Shown here in pieces: positions 33,450 through 42,305 of a DNA stretch of 64,000 nt. The position numbers were made by a program, and so were the translations under genes. The notes under the pieces were generated by a model that did not search any database, was not told the origin of the DNA, and worked only from the letters and a program-made list of their open reading frames with translations. The DNA comes from Clostridia bacterium (GTDB lineage: Bacteria; Bacillota; Clostridia; Lachnospirales; Lachnospiraceae), in assembly GCA_910576325.1 (NCBI GenBank), contig CAJTIM010000004.1:124001-188000 (forward strand), in the 5' to 3' direction. Each line of letters opens with the position of its first letter. Position 1 is the first letter of the stretch.

Positions 33450-33556
33450 AAATAGCAAATTAGTCCACCTAAAAACGTAAATGAAGGAATGTGCGCTTAC
33501 GGAAAATGCGGTATATTGGTTCTATCAAAGCAGAGCTTAGAATGGAGGTAACTAAA

Positions 33557-34591
33557 ATGTCAAAATTCAAATTTTCCGTAGGCCCCTGGAATGTACATAC
33601 GGGAGCGGATTCCTACGGACCCGAAACAAGAAAGGAAATTCCCTTTGAAGAAAAGGTAAAGAAATTTGCCGAGATGGGCTTTTCCGCTATCCAATTCCAC
33701 GATGACGACGCAGTTCCCAATATCAACGACTACACCGAAGAAGAAATCAAAGAAAAGGCCCGGGAGCTGAAAAAGCTTCTGGACAAATACAACATGGCCG
33801 CTGAGTTCGTAGCCCCCAGGCTCTGGATGGACGGGCACACCATTGACGGCGGCTTTATGAGCACCTCAGCGGAGGACAGGGAATATGCCATGTGGCGCGC
33901 CTACCGCTCCATTGACATTGCAAATGAGCTGGGCTGCGACATGATAGTACTCTGGCTTGCAAGAGAAGGAACCCTCTGCGCCGAATCCAAGTCCCCCGTA
34001 TGGGCGACGAAAATGCTCATTGAGGCAATCAACAAAATGCTGGAATACGATCCGAAGATCCGCGTCTGCATCGAGCCGAAGCCCAACGAGCCGATTGACC
34101 GCAGCATCTGCGGAACAATGGGCCATGTGATGGCCGTGTCCGCCGCAACCATCGACCCGGCCAGAGTAGGCGGCAACCTGGAAAGCGCCCATGCGGTACT
34201 GGCAGGACTGGATCCCACCCACGAGATTGGCTTTGCGATGGCAATGGGCAAGCTGATGACCGTACATCTCAACGACCAGAACGGCATGAAGTACGACCAG
34301 GATAAATCCTTTGGCGTGGAAAATCTGCGTTCCGCCTTTAATCAGGTAAAGGTGCTGAAAGAGAATGGCTACGGCGATCACGGCGAATATGTGGGCCTGG
34401 ACGTAAAGGCTATGCGTACCACCACGGACGCAGACAGCTACAAGCATCTGGAAAACAGCCTCAAGATTTTCAGGGCGCTGGAAGCAAAGGTAGACAAATT
34501 CGACTATGATTTCCAGAAAAAATGCGTGGAGAACCGGGACTTTGAAGGACTTGAGATGTATGTGATGAACCTGTTGATGGGAGTAGAGTAG
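33557..34591 (+). CDS. Xylose isomerase-like enzyme (class I-like TIM barrel)
   Basis: The 344-residue protein resembles actinobacterial class I xylose isomerase. It has the N-terminal FSVGPWNVHTGADSYGPETR, His48-Asp-Asp-Asp (FHDDD), the metal-site Glu173 and Lys175 in EPKPNEP, Glu209 with His212, and HLNDQNGMKYDQD (Asp240, Asp247, Asp249). The family interconverts aldose and ketose with two metal ions. It is about 40 residues shorter than true XylA, and the loop with LWMDGHTIDGGF differs, so a related sugar may be the substrate. Start 33557 is set by GGAGG. It leads a gene set with an oxidoreductase and an epimerase. Wobble bases are C-rich. Confidence 0.82.
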   Translation: MSKFKFSVGPWNVHTGADSYGPETRKEIPFEEKVKKFAEMGFSAIQFHDDDAVPNINDYTEEEIKEKARELKKLLDKYNMAAEFVAPRLWMDGHTIDGGFMSTSAEDREYAMWRAYRSIDIANELGCDMIVLWLAREGTLCAESKSPVWATKMLIEAINKMLEYDPKIRVCIEPKPNEPIDRSICGTMGHVMAVSAATIDPARVGGNLESAHAVLAGLDPTHEIGFAMAMGKLMTVHLNDQNGMKYDQDKSFGVENLRSAFNQVKVLKENGYGDHGEYVGLDVKAMRTTTDADSYKHLENSLKIFRALEAKVDKFDYDFQKKCVENRDFEGLEMYVMNLLMGVE

Positions 34592-34602
34592 GAGGTGCAA
34601 AA

Positions 34603-35739
34603 ATGGCAAAACTGCGTTACGGAATGGTAGGCGGAGGACCCGGAGCCTTTATCGGAGATGCCCACCGCAAAGCAATCAGTCTGGATGGCACCGCAGAGCT
34701 TGCGGCAGGATGCTTTTCCCGGACGCCTGAAAAGACGGCGGAACAGGGAGCGGCCCTTGGAATTGCCCCGGACAGATGCTATAAGGATTACAAGGAAATG
34801 GCCGCAGCGGAAGCGGCCCGTGAGGACGGAATTGATTTTGTGGCAGTCGTTACGCCCAACAGCACCCACTATGAGATATCCAAAGCCTTTTTAGAGGCAG
34901 GCATCCATGTGGCCTGCGACAAGCCTCTGGTGACCACATCCGCCGAGGCGGAGGAGCTTAAGAGCATTGCCGATGAAAAGGGACTTCTTTTCATGGTTAC
35001 TTATACCTATACCGGACATGTGACCATGAAATTTATGCGGGATCTCGTTGCCGGAGGCGAGATTGGAACCATCCGCACCGTTATGGCGGAATATCCCCAG
35101 GGATGGCTGTACGATGAAAACGACTGGGGCGGCAAACAGGGAGAGTGGCGCTGCGATCCGGCACAGTCGGGAAGTGTCAACTGTCTGGGAGATCTGGGCA
35201 CCCATGTGGAAAATGCGGTAGCAACTGTTACCGGCTTAAAGATCAAAAGAGTTCTGGCCAAAATGGATGTGGTTGTGCCCGGCAGAAAATTGGACGACAA
35301 TGATCAGATTCTTGTGGAATATGAGGGAGGAGCAACCGGCGTCAACTGGACCAGTCAGTTTGCAATCGGATGCGACAACAGCCTGCGCCTTCGCATTTAC
35401 GGCTCCAAAGGCTCTTTGCTCTGGTTCCAGGAGTCGCCGGAGGAAGTTACCTTAATACATGAGGACGGAATCCCCCATATCATAAAGCGCGGATATGGAG
35501 CCGTGACACCAAAGGCCGCAAAGTACGGCAGGCTTCCCGCCGGCCACACGGAAGGCTGGTTAGAGGCTATGGGAAATCTGTATGACAGCTTCGGCGCCTG
35601 TGTACAGGCAAAAAGGGACGGAAGTTTCAAAGAGGAATTGATTGATTACCCCACCATTGAGGAAGGAATTGCCGGACTTAAGTATGTGGAGGCGTGTCTG
35701 GAAAGCAATGAAAAGGGGAATATCTGGGTGACACTGTAG
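34603..35739 (+). CDS. Gfo/Idh/MocA family oxidoreductase
   Basis: This 378-residue NAD(P)-dependent dehydrogenase probably acts on a sugar, sugar acid or inositol. It has a Rossmann motif YGMVGGGPGAFIG (6-18), the catalytic Lys in ACDKPLV (about 107) and the substrate-domain strand DLGTHVENAV (about 201-210). A strong GTAGGAGG precedes the ATG, 11 bases after the isomerase gene. The gene pair with isomerase and epimerase suggests a pathway in which a sugar is oxidised and rearranged. The substrate cannot be read from sequence. Confidence 0.88.
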   Translation: MAKLRYGMVGGGPGAFIGDAHRKAISLDGTAELAAGCFSRTPEKTAEQGAALGIAPDRCYKDYKEMAAAEAAREDGIDFVAVVTPNSTHYEISKAFLEAGIHVACDKPLVTTSAEAEELKSIADEKGLLFMVTYTYTGHVTMKFMRDLVAGGEIGTIRTVMAEYPQGWLYDENDWGGKQGEWRCDPAQSGSVNCLGDLGTHVENAVATVTGLKIKRVLAKMDVVVPGRKLDDNDQILVEYEGGATGVNWTSQFAIGCDNSLRLRIYGSKGSLLWFQESPEEVTLIHEDGIPHIIKRGYGAVTPKAAKYGRLPAGHTEGWLEAMGNLYDSFGACVQAKRDGSFKEELIDYPTIEEGIAGLKYVEACLESNEKGNIWVTL

Positions 35740-35755
35740 TAGGGAGGTATTTGAC

Positions 35756-36757
35756 ATGGCAAGACCCGTAACATTATTTACCATTCAGTGGGGAGACCTT
35801 CCCCTGGAAGAGATTTGCAGGCTGGCTAAGCAGATGGGATATGAGGGATTGGAGCTGGCAAAGGACGCTCATTTTGACGCGAGAAAAGCGGCGGAGGACC
35901 CAGGCTATGTGCAGGAAGTTAAGGATACTCTGGCAAAATATGATCTGGGCTGCTGGGCTGTCAGCGCGCATTTGACAGGACAGTGCGTGACGGATGCTTT
36001 ACAGTGGGCATACGATCCCCGTTTGGACGGTTTTGCGCCCTCTCATCTGGCGGGAAAGCCGGAGGAGATTCAGAAATGGGCCGTCGAAGAGATGAAAATA
36101 ACGGTTCATGGAGCGAAGGCTATGGGGGTGGATGTAGTTACCTTCTTTATGGGATCTCCGATTTGGAAGTTCTGGTACTCTTTCCCGCAGACTAGCGAGG
36201 AAATGGTGGAGGAGGGCTTTCAGAAGGTGAAGGAGCTTTGGAGTCCGATTTTTGATGAGTATGATAAGTGCGGCGTGAAACTGGCATTGGAGGTGCATCC
36301 CACGGAGATTGCGTTTGATTACTGGAGTACGAAGAAGCTATTGGAGACCTTTGACTATCGGCCTACGCTTGGAATTAATTTTGATCCCAGTCATTTGATT
36401 TGGCAGGGGGTTGATCCGGCTATGTTCCTCTTTGATTTTGCGGATAGGGTGTATCATGTACATATTAAGGATACGAAGGTGAATTTAAACGGGAGAAATG
36501 GGATCTTGGGGTCTCATATTACATTTGGGGATCAGAGAAGAGGTTGGAACTTTGTGTCTCCGGGGCATGGGGACGTGGATTTTGATAATATTATTCGGGT
36601 ACTGAATCAGAAAGGTTATGTTGGGCCGCTTTCGATTGAATGGGAGGATAGCGGTATGGAGCGTGTCTTTGGGGGGACTGAGGCTTGTGAGTTCACGAAG
36701 AAGATTAATTTTTCGGCTTCGGATATTGCGTTTGATGATGCTTTGAAGAACGGGTAG
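35756..36757 (+). CDS. Sugar phosphate isomerase/epimerase (AP-endonuclease-2 TIM barrel)
   Basis: This 333-residue IolE/UxuA-like barrel protein has metal-site residues typical of the family: Glu in GLELAK, Glu and His in LALEVHPTEIAFD, NFDPSHLIWQG, VYHVHIKDTK and the closing LSIEWED. Such enzymes isomerise, epimerise or dehydrate sugars and their keto forms. GGGAGG precedes the ATG. It is the third gene of an operon with the isomerase-like and Gfo/Idh/MocA proteins. A large palindrome begins seven bases after the stop and may end the transcript. Confidence 0.85.
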   Translation: MARPVTLFTIQWGDLPLEEICRLAKQMGYEGLELAKDAHFDARKAAEDPGYVQEVKDTLAKYDLGCWAVSAHLTGQCVTDALQWAYDPRLDGFAPSHLAGKPEEIQKWAVEEMKITVHGAKAMGVDVVTFFMGSPIWKFWYSFPQTSEEMVEEGFQKVKELWSPIFDEYDKCGVKLALEVHPTEIAFDYWSTKKLLETFDYRPTLGINFDPSHLIWQGVDPAMFLFDFADRVYHVHIKDTKVNLNGRNGILGSHITFGDQRRGWNFVSPGHGDVDFDNIIRVLNQKGYVGPLSIEWEDSGMERVFGGTEACEFTKKINFSASDIAFDDALKNG

Positions 36758-36763
36758 TGGTGA

Positions 36764-36974
36764 GGGGCTGCCGCAAAAGAAGCCGGCAGCCATTTCCATA
36801 TCCTGTGTTCGGACGGTTCACGTACACGTGTCTGCTTTGAGCGTACATTGTCCTTTGGGGTTTGTTAGGGCGCGGGTTTTTGGCGGCCAATGTTCGCACA
36901 AATCAGACACGCGTACGCGAACAGCCGGACACCGGATATCGGAAAAGTCTGCCGGCTTCTTTTGCGGCAGCCCT
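36764..36974. repeat. Large imperfect palindrome, copy B
   Basis: The arms 36764-36850 and 36888-36974 are inverted repeats over about 87 bases, with few mismatches and a 37-base loop. GGCTGCCGCAAAAGAAGCC stands at the left and its mirror GGCTTCTTTTGCGGCAGCC at the right. The core blocks GGACGGTTCACGTA and GTACATTG are shared with copy A at 11495-11714. Confidence 0.85.
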
Positions 36975-37004
36975 GCCGGAAGTTTTGTTGGCAGGAGGTG
37001 TAGT

Positions 37005-37085
37005 GTGAAAGAAAGTAGACTTTCATTACTATTTGTGCCGCCAACTGAAAGGCGGCGGAATGGAGGTTTTTATAGAGATGATTGA
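37005..37085 (+). CDS. Possible 26-codon leader peptide before the PfkB kinase
   Basis: A GTG at 37005 stands six bases after AGGAGG (36993-36998) and opens a short frame beginning VKESRLSLLFVPPTERRR. It ends with TGA at 37083-37085, overlapping the kinase start ATG at 37078. It may couple translation to the next gene. The composition gives no further clue. Confidence 0.35.
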   Translation: MKESRLSLLFVPPTERRRNGGFYRDD

Positions 37086-38112
37086 GAGAAGCGGGATTTG
37101 TGCGGCGGGGAATCTTCTTGTGGATATTACTTATCCGATTGAGAGGTGGCCCGGACAGAGTGAGCTTACGACGATTACGGAGGGGATTACGCGATCGGTT
37201 GGCGGGGCTGTGTGTAATGTGATTTTGGATTTGGCAAAATTGGATTCGGAACTGCCTTTGGAGGCGCTGGGGGTTGTTGGGGAGGATTCGGAAGGGGAGT
37301 TTATTCTTGAGCAGCTTGGCGCTCATAGGAATGTGGATGTGAGTTTGCTGAAGAGGAAGGGGAAGACCTCTTTTACGGCTGTGATGAGTGATAATGATAC
37401 GAAGAAGAGGACGTTTTTTCAGTATCGGGGAGCGAATGCTTTGTTTGATGAAAGCTGCATTGACTGGGACCGGATGAAGGGGGAGCTTCTTCATGTGGGG
37501 TATATTCTTTTGCTGGATGCACTGGATCGGAAGGATGCGGAGTATGGGACGAAGATGGCAAGGCTTCTGGCGGAAGCGAAAAGGCGTGGGATCAAGACCT
37601 CGGTTGATGTGGTGAGTGAAGCGGGGGAGCGGTTCCGTGCTCTTGTACCGCCTGCGCTGAAGTATACGGACTACTGTGTAATCAATGAACTGGAAGCCCA
37701 GCAGATTACAGGAGTGCTTCTGCGTGATGAGGAAGAAAGGCTGTATGCGGAGCATATGGAGGAGGCTCTTCGCAAAATGAAGGAGCTTGGAGTGTCTGCC
37801 TGGGCAGTGATCCATTGTCCTGAGGGGGGCTATGGGTTAGACGAGAACGGCGTCTTTGTAAGCATGAACAGTTTAAGCCTTCCGAAAGACTATATTAAAG
37901 GAACTGTGGGAGCCGGTGACGCCTTCTGTGCCGGTGTGCTCTATGGAGCGCAGAAAAAGTGGAATCTTGCGGAAAGTATCCGATTAGGGATCTGTACTGC
38001 CGCGGCTTCACTGTCAGAGCCTGGGGCTACCGAAGGAGTAGGGACTTTGGAAGATGTGATGAAGCTTGGGGAACGGTTTCAGGAGCAGGAATTGTATACA
38101 ACGCACAATTAG
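37078..38112 (+). CDS. PfkB family carbohydrate kinase
   Basis: This 344-residue ribokinase-fold enzyme phosphorylates a sugar or sugar-derived hydroxyl with ATP. It has the N-terminal GNLLVDITYPIERWPGQSE, the Gly-rich RSVGGAVCNV (substrate side), and the anion-hole and catalytic base motif GTVGAGDAFCAGVLYG (about 277-292, Asp in GAGD). GGAGG (37062-37066) sets the start at 37078. It lies after the isomerase, oxidoreductase and epimerase genes, separated by palindrome B, and probably phosphorylates their product. The substrate is unknown. Confidence 0.88.
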   Translation: MIERSGICAAGNLLVDITYPIERWPGQSELTTITEGITRSVGGAVCNVILDLAKLDSELPLEALGVVGEDSEGEFILEQLGAHRNVDVSLLKRKGKTSFTAVMSDNDTKKRTFFQYRGANALFDESCIDWDRMKGELLHVGYILLLDALDRKDAEYGTKMARLLAEAKRRGIKTSVDVVSEAGERFRALVPPALKYTDYCVINELEAQQITGVLLRDEEERLYAEHMEEALRKMKELGVSAWAVIHCPEGGYGLDENGVFVSMNSLSLPKDYIKGTVGAGDAFCAGVLYGAQKKWNLAESIRLGICTAAASLSEPGATEGVGTLEDVMKLGERFQEQELYTTHN

Positions 38113-38202
38113 ATTTACAGCTACATGTATCTGTAGTTGGAATTAGATTTGGCAGTAACTATATTTGAAAGAAATATTATGGAATTGGAATAGGAGAAGC
38201 TT

Positions 38203-39414
38203 ATGAAAGCAGTAATGTACGGCGCCGGCAACATTGGCCGGGGCTTTATCGGTATGCTTTTTTCGGCATCCGGATACGAAGTAACCTTTATCGATGTTGC
38301 AGAAAAGCTGATAGACGCTTTAAACCGTGAAAAAACATACCCGGTCCGCATTGTCTCCAATGAGGGCTTTGAGGATATAGATGTAGAACGCATATGTGCA
38401 GTAAACGGAAATAACACGGAGGCGGCAGCACAGGCAATTGCAGAGGCAGACATTATGGCAACAGCCGTAGGCGTCAATATCTTAAAATATATCGTACCCA
38501 ATCTGGCAGCAGGAATCCGAAGAAGAATACAGGCCGGCGGCAGCCCCTTAAACATCATTATCTGCGAAAACCTTATAGACGCCGATAAGCTTCTGGCAAA
38601 GCTTATCCGGGCAGAGCTGTCAGAACCGGAACAGCACTGGTTTGACAAAAACATCGGCCTGGTAGAAGCCTCCATCGGCCGCATGGTCCCGGTACAGACC
38701 GAAGAAATGAAAGCCGGAAATCCCTTAAGAATCTGCGCAGAGCAATACGATTTCCTGCCGGTGGACAAAGCAGCCTTCAAAGGTGAAATGCCAGACATCA
38801 AAAACATGGTCCCTTACGAGCCATTTGACTTTTACATCAAAAGAAAGCTCTATGTCCACAACATGGGCCACGCCATCTGCGCCTACCTGGGACTCTACAC
38901 ACATAAAGATTACATATACGAAGCAATCGACGACATAAACATCCAAAGCATCGTACAAAACGCCATGCTGGAAAGCGCAATGGCCCTCACCCACAAATAC
39001 CGCATGCCCACAGAAGATCTGGTAAAACACTTCCAAAACCTCCTGTACCGCTTCACCAACAAAGCCCTAAAAGATACCTGCAAACGAGTAGGAGCAGACC
39101 CCAAACGGAAGCTGTCACCAACAGATCGCCTCATCGGAGCCTCCCAGCTATGCCTGGAAGGAAACATATCCCCCGTATTCATCAGCATCGGAACAGCCGC
39201 AGCCATCTGCGAATATATTCGGGAAAATAATCTGCCCCAAAGCACGGAGCAGGCGGAAAAGGTCCTGGAGAGTATATCCGCACTGAAAAAAGATCACCCC
39301 ATATACACCTACGTCCTACCCGTTTATAATCGATTCCTAAGCGGCGTAAGCATCCGCGAGATCCGTCAGTTTGCGGAAGGTCTGAGGGAAAAAGAACAAA
39401 AAGCAGTTATTTAA
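38203..39414 (+). CDS. mtlD: Mannitol-1-phosphate 5-dehydrogenase-like enzyme
   Basis: The 403-residue long-chain dehydrogenase oxidises a polyol phosphate with NAD+. It has the Rossmann motif YGAGNIGRGFIG (6-17), the block GLVEASIGRMVP and the catalytic pattern in KLYVHNMGHAICAYLG (Lys, Asn and His). The N-terminus is that of MtlD rather than of uronate or mannitol 2-dehydrogenases. No mannitol PTS is nearby, so the substrate may be another hexitol or pentitol phosphate. The gene has clearly different codon use: C and A dominate at third positions, while its neighbours prefer G and T. Confidence 0.85.
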   Translation: MKAVMYGAGNIGRGFIGMLFSASGYEVTFIDVAEKLIDALNREKTYPVRIVSNEGFEDIDVERICAVNGNNTEAAAQAIAEADIMATAVGVNILKYIVPNLAAGIRRRIQAGGSPLNIIICENLIDADKLLAKLIRAELSEPEQHWFDKNIGLVEASIGRMVPVQTEEMKAGNPLRICAEQYDFLPVDKAAFKGEMPDIKNMVPYEPFDFYIKRKLYVHNMGHAICAYLGLYTHKDYIYEAIDDINIQSIVQNAMLESAMALTHKYRMPTEDLVKHFQNLLYRFTNKALKDTCKRVGADPKRKLSPTDRLIGASQLCLEGNISPVFISIGTAAAICEYIRENNLPQSTEQAEKVLESISALKKDHPIYTYVLPVYNRFLSGVSIREIRQFAEGLREKEQKAVI

Positions 39415-39472
39415 AAGCGATTGGCTGCTTGCAATAACATTCATATCTATATGAGACTGCCACACCGAAAAG

Positions 39473-39497
39473 TCTGCAGCTTGTTAAGCAGATTTTT
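39473..39497 (+). terminator. Weak terminator after mtlD
   Basis: TCTGC (39473-39477) pairs with GCAGA (39488-39492), and five T follow. Confidence 0.45.
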
Positions 39498-39560
39498 ATA
39501 AGGATGAATTTTTGTCAACTTGCATAAAAATACTCTTTTAAATTTGTTGACATTTCATAA

Positions 39561-39620
39561 TTGACAGGGGACACATAATCGTTGTAGTATAGTGACAGAA
39601 CTTGTGAATACGTATTCACA
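39561..39620 (+). promoter_or_regulatory. lacI-type gene promoter with perfect 18-bp palindromic operator
   Basis: TTGACA (39561-39566), 18 bases and TAGTAT (39585-39590) form the promoter. TGTGAATACGTATTCACA (39603-39620) is a perfect palindrome with the central CG typical of LacI/GalR sites, lying just after the expected transcription start. The same site recurs at 40775-40792. Confidence 0.85.
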
Positions 39621-39692
39621 GCGTAAGGAACGGATGAAAAAGGCTGTACGATTCGTTTCAAATATTTCTAAAATTCAATGGCGGAGGCTCTT

Positions 39693-40679
39693 ATGATTAC
39701 AATGACCGAAATCGCAAAACTGACCGGTGTATCCCAGCCGACGGTTTCCCGTGTGCTGAATGGAAACCAGGCTGTGAACCCGGAGGTAAGGGAACGTGTG
39801 ACGGCCTGCGCCAGAGAGCATGGCTATCAGCCGAATGTAATGGCTCAGAGCCTTGCGGGGAGCAGAACACATCTCATCGGTGTGATTCTTACGGATATTT
39901 CCAATGCTTTTTTTGCGGATTTGGTAAAGCATATTGAGCAGGAGGCAGGAAAAAACGGTTACCGTCTGATTCTATTTAACACCAATTATCATCCGGAACG
40001 TGAGCAGGAATGTCTGGAGGTGGTACAGCGCTATCGGGTTGACGGCCTTGTGGTGGTTCCGGTACAGGAGGAAACCGCGGAGTGGAGAGACAGGGTCCGC
40101 AGACTTCATATTCCTGCCGTAGTGATTACCCGGCGGGCAAAAGGGCTGGACTGTGTTTACGTAGATCACAGGGAGGCGGGGAGCCAGGTTGGACGCCATC
40201 TCCATGAACAGGGCTGTGAGAGCTATGTATTTTTCGGAAATATGGCGGATGAAAAGTATGAGGGCTTTATGGAGGCTGTTGAAAAGCTTGCCCCTGCCAA
40301 TCGGAAGCATTTTACCAATATAGTGACAAAGGAGCCTGCGGCCATTGAAAAGCATCTGGCAAAGCATCTGGAACAGTATCCGGGCCGTGCGGGAATCTTT
40401 GCCTATAACGACAGAAGGGCCTTACAGATTCTCGGAATTTTGCAGAGGATGGGAATTGAGGTTCCGGGCCGTGCGGCATTGGTGGGCTTTGACAATACCT
40501 ATATGTGTGAATATCTCTATCCCAGGCTTTCCAGCGTGTCTCAGCCCAATGAGGCTATGGCAGCGAAGGCTGTGGAGCTGCTTCTGCACAGAATTGAGCA
40601 GCCGGAGGAGCTTCAAGGGGAGGCTCATCCTATGCATGCCCGGCTGATTCCGAGAAGCAGCTCTGTAATTGCTTTGTGA
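39693..40679 (+). CDS. scrR: LacI family repressor of sucrose utilisation
   Basis: This 328-residue repressor has the LacI helix-turn-helix MTEIAKLTGVSQPTVSRVLNG (4-24), the hinge helix with NVMAQSLAGSRTHLIGVI, and a periplasmic-binding-like effector domain (FADLVKHIEQEAGKNGY, VDGLVVVP, AALVGFDNT). It precedes a sucrose-6-phosphate hydrolase and a PTS permease, and an identical palindrome stands before itself and before that operon, so it should be an autoregulated sucrose repressor. Start 39693 has GGCGGAGG five bases before it; an upstream ATG at 39678 lacks such a site. The effector is probably fructose or sucrose phosphate. Confidence 0.87.
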   Translation: MITMTEIAKLTGVSQPTVSRVLNGNQAVNPEVRERVTACAREHGYQPNVMAQSLAGSRTHLIGVILTDISNAFFADLVKHIEQEAGKNGYRLILFNTNYHPEREQECLEVVQRYRVDGLVVVPVQEETAEWRDRVRRLHIPAVVITRRAKGLDCVYVDHREAGSQVGRHLHEQGCESYVFFGNMADEKYEGFMEAVEKLAPANRKHFTNIVTKEPAAIEKHLAKHLEQYPGRAGIFAYNDRRALQILGILQRMGIEVPGRAALVGFDNTYMCEYLYPRLSSVSQPNEAMAAKAVELLLHRIEQPEELQGEAHPMHARLIPRSSSVIAL

Positions 40680-40711
40680 AAAGGATTTGCAGGCAGTATA
40701 TTGTTTAAAAA

Positions 40712-40767
40712 ATAGGGCTTGAAATATTTGCTGTTTTGAGGGCGGATTTCAAATGGCCCTTTTTATA
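40712..40767 (+). terminator. Terminator of the lacI-type gene
   Basis: GGGCTTGAAAT pairs with ATTTCAAATGGCCC, with a small bulge, and TTTTTAT follows. Confidence 0.55.
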
Positions 40768-40774
40768 CCCCAAG

Positions 40775-40792
40775 TGTGAATACGTATTCACG
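40775..40792 (+). promoter_or_regulatory. Second operator of the LacI-type repressor
   Basis: TGTGAATACGTATTCACG differs from the first operator only in the last base. It lies about 90 bases before the hydrolase start, where repression of the hydrolase and permease genes would act. TATACC just upstream may be the -10 box, but no good -35 is seen. Confidence 0.85.
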
Positions 40793-40883
40793 TCGAGAGT
40801 ATGGAAACAAATGCGGGATGAAAGAAAAGAAGGAAAAAACAAAGAAAGTCAGCTTAAAGCTTGAAAGGAGCAGGAGGAATCCT

Positions 40884-42305
40884 ATGAACGCACTTTCCCG
40901 TTTATGGAAGCAGTTAATTGAAAAAGAGCTGAAGCAGGAGGAAACGGAGAAAACCCGTTGGCGTCCAAAGCTTCACATCGCACCGCCCGCAGGATGGCTC
41001 AACGATCCCAACGGACTTTGTCAGTATCAGGGCGTTTATCATGCGTTTTATCAGTTTTCACCCTTTCAGCCGGAGGGCGGCTTAAAGTTTTGGGGACATT
41101 GCACCAGCCGGGATCTTCTTCACTGGACCTTTGAGGGCGTGCCTCTGATGCCGGATCAGCAGGAGGACTGCCACGGAACTTACTCAGGCTCTGCTGTTGC
41201 GGAGGAGGGGGAAATGTACCTGTACTATACGGGAAACGTAAAAGAGACAGGCGATTATGACTTTATAAATACAGGCAGGAGATCCTATACCATGCTTGCC
41301 GTAAGCAAAGACGGCAGGGAAATCGAGACAAAGGAGGTTTTGATGACCAAGTGTGATTACCCGTCTGATCTGACCTGTCATGTAAGAGATCCAAAGGTTT
41401 GGAAGCAGGAAGGTATCTACTATATGGTGCAGGGAGCCAGGACAAAGGAGGACAAAGGCATAGCGCTGCTATACTCCTCTGAGGATAAAAGGCATTGGCA
41501 GCTTCTTGGCCGTTTTGAGCCGGAGGAGGAGTTTGGATATATGTGGGAATGTCCGGATATCTATGAATTGGAAGGTCGGACCGTTCTTTGCATCTCTCCT
41601 CAGGGAGTAGAGGAGCAAGGATTGAAATACGCCAATGTGTATCAGAGTGTTACCTGCTTTATAGAAGGAGATTTCCGCAAGGGAGCGCAGGTAAGAGAAT
41701 TTCGGGAGCTGGACGGCGGATTTGATTTTTATGCGCCCCAGACCTTTCTTGCAGATGACGGGAGAAGGATTCAGATTGCATGGATGGGAATGCCGGATGC
41801 GGAGGAGTTTTATGTCAATCCTACGGTGGAGGACGGCTGGCAGCATATCATGACGATTCCAAGAGAACTGTCCATACGGCACGGCGTGCTTTGCCAGAAT
41901 CCGGTAAGAGAGCTGACAGAATGGTGGAACTGCTCACATTCCTTTGAAGGATACTTTGAGGGAAAGGTGGAATCCTGTTGTGCATTTGAGCTGAATACGG
42001 CGGGAGAGGGCCTGCAGATTCTTTTGGCGGGAGGCTTAAGACTGAGCTACAGCCCGGAGGAAAAAATATTTTGGATGGAATTTACGGATTCCGCACTTGG
42101 AGCAGGAAGGACTTTGCGGGGCAGAGAAGTGGATAAGCTTGAGCGCCTGCGGCTTTTGATTGATGTCTCCGGCGCAGAGGTGTTCTTAAATGAAGGAGAG
42201 GACGTATTTTCCACACGCTTTTACCCAAAAGAGGATGCTTTTACCATCCGAATAGAGGCGCCGAACAGTAAGGGAACTTATTCTTATCATTTAGAAGAGG
42301 CATAA
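40884..42305 (+). CDS. scrB: Sucrose-6-phosphate hydrolase (GH32)
   Basis: This cytoplasmic enzyme splits sucrose 6-phosphate into glucose 6-phosphate and fructose. The 473-residue protein has the GH32 landmarks WLNDPNG (38-44, nucleophile Asp41), RDP (168-170, transition-state Asp169) and WECP with the acid/base Glu222, then the C-terminal beta-sandwich (about 330-473). AGGAGCAGGAGG stands before the ATG at 40884; longer frames starting inside the operator are not credible. The EIIBCA permease follows and would supply the phosphorylated substrate. Confidence 0.94.
   Translation: MNALSRLWKQLIEKELKQEETEKTRWRPKLHIAPPAGWLNDPNGLCQYQGVYHAFYQFSPFQPEGGLKFWGHCTSRDLLHWTFEGVPLMPDQQEDCHGTYSGSAVAEEGEMYLYYTGNVKETGDYDFINTGRRSYTMLAVSKDGREIETKEVLMTKCDYPSDLTCHVRDPKVWKQEGIYYMVQGARTKEDKGIALLYSSEDKRHWQLLGRFEPEEEFGYMWECPDIYELEGRTVLCISPQGVEEQGLKYANVYQSVTCFIEGDFRKGAQVREFRELDGGFDFYAPQTFLADDGRRIQIAWMGMPDAEEFYVNPTVEDGWQHIMTIPRELSIRHGVLCQNPVRELTEWWNCSHSFEGYFEGKVESCCAFELNTAGEGLQILLAGGLRLSYSPEEKIFWMEFTDSALGAGRTLRGREVDKLERLRLLIDVSGAEVFLNEGEDVFSTRFYPKEDAFTIRIEAPNSKGTYSYHLEEA

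Noticed and set aside
40776..40883. Upstream extension of the sucrose-6-phosphate hydrolase starting inside the operator
   Set aside because: The GTG lies in the repressor site and lacks a ribosome binding site, while AGGAGCAGGAGG stands just before the ATG at 40884.
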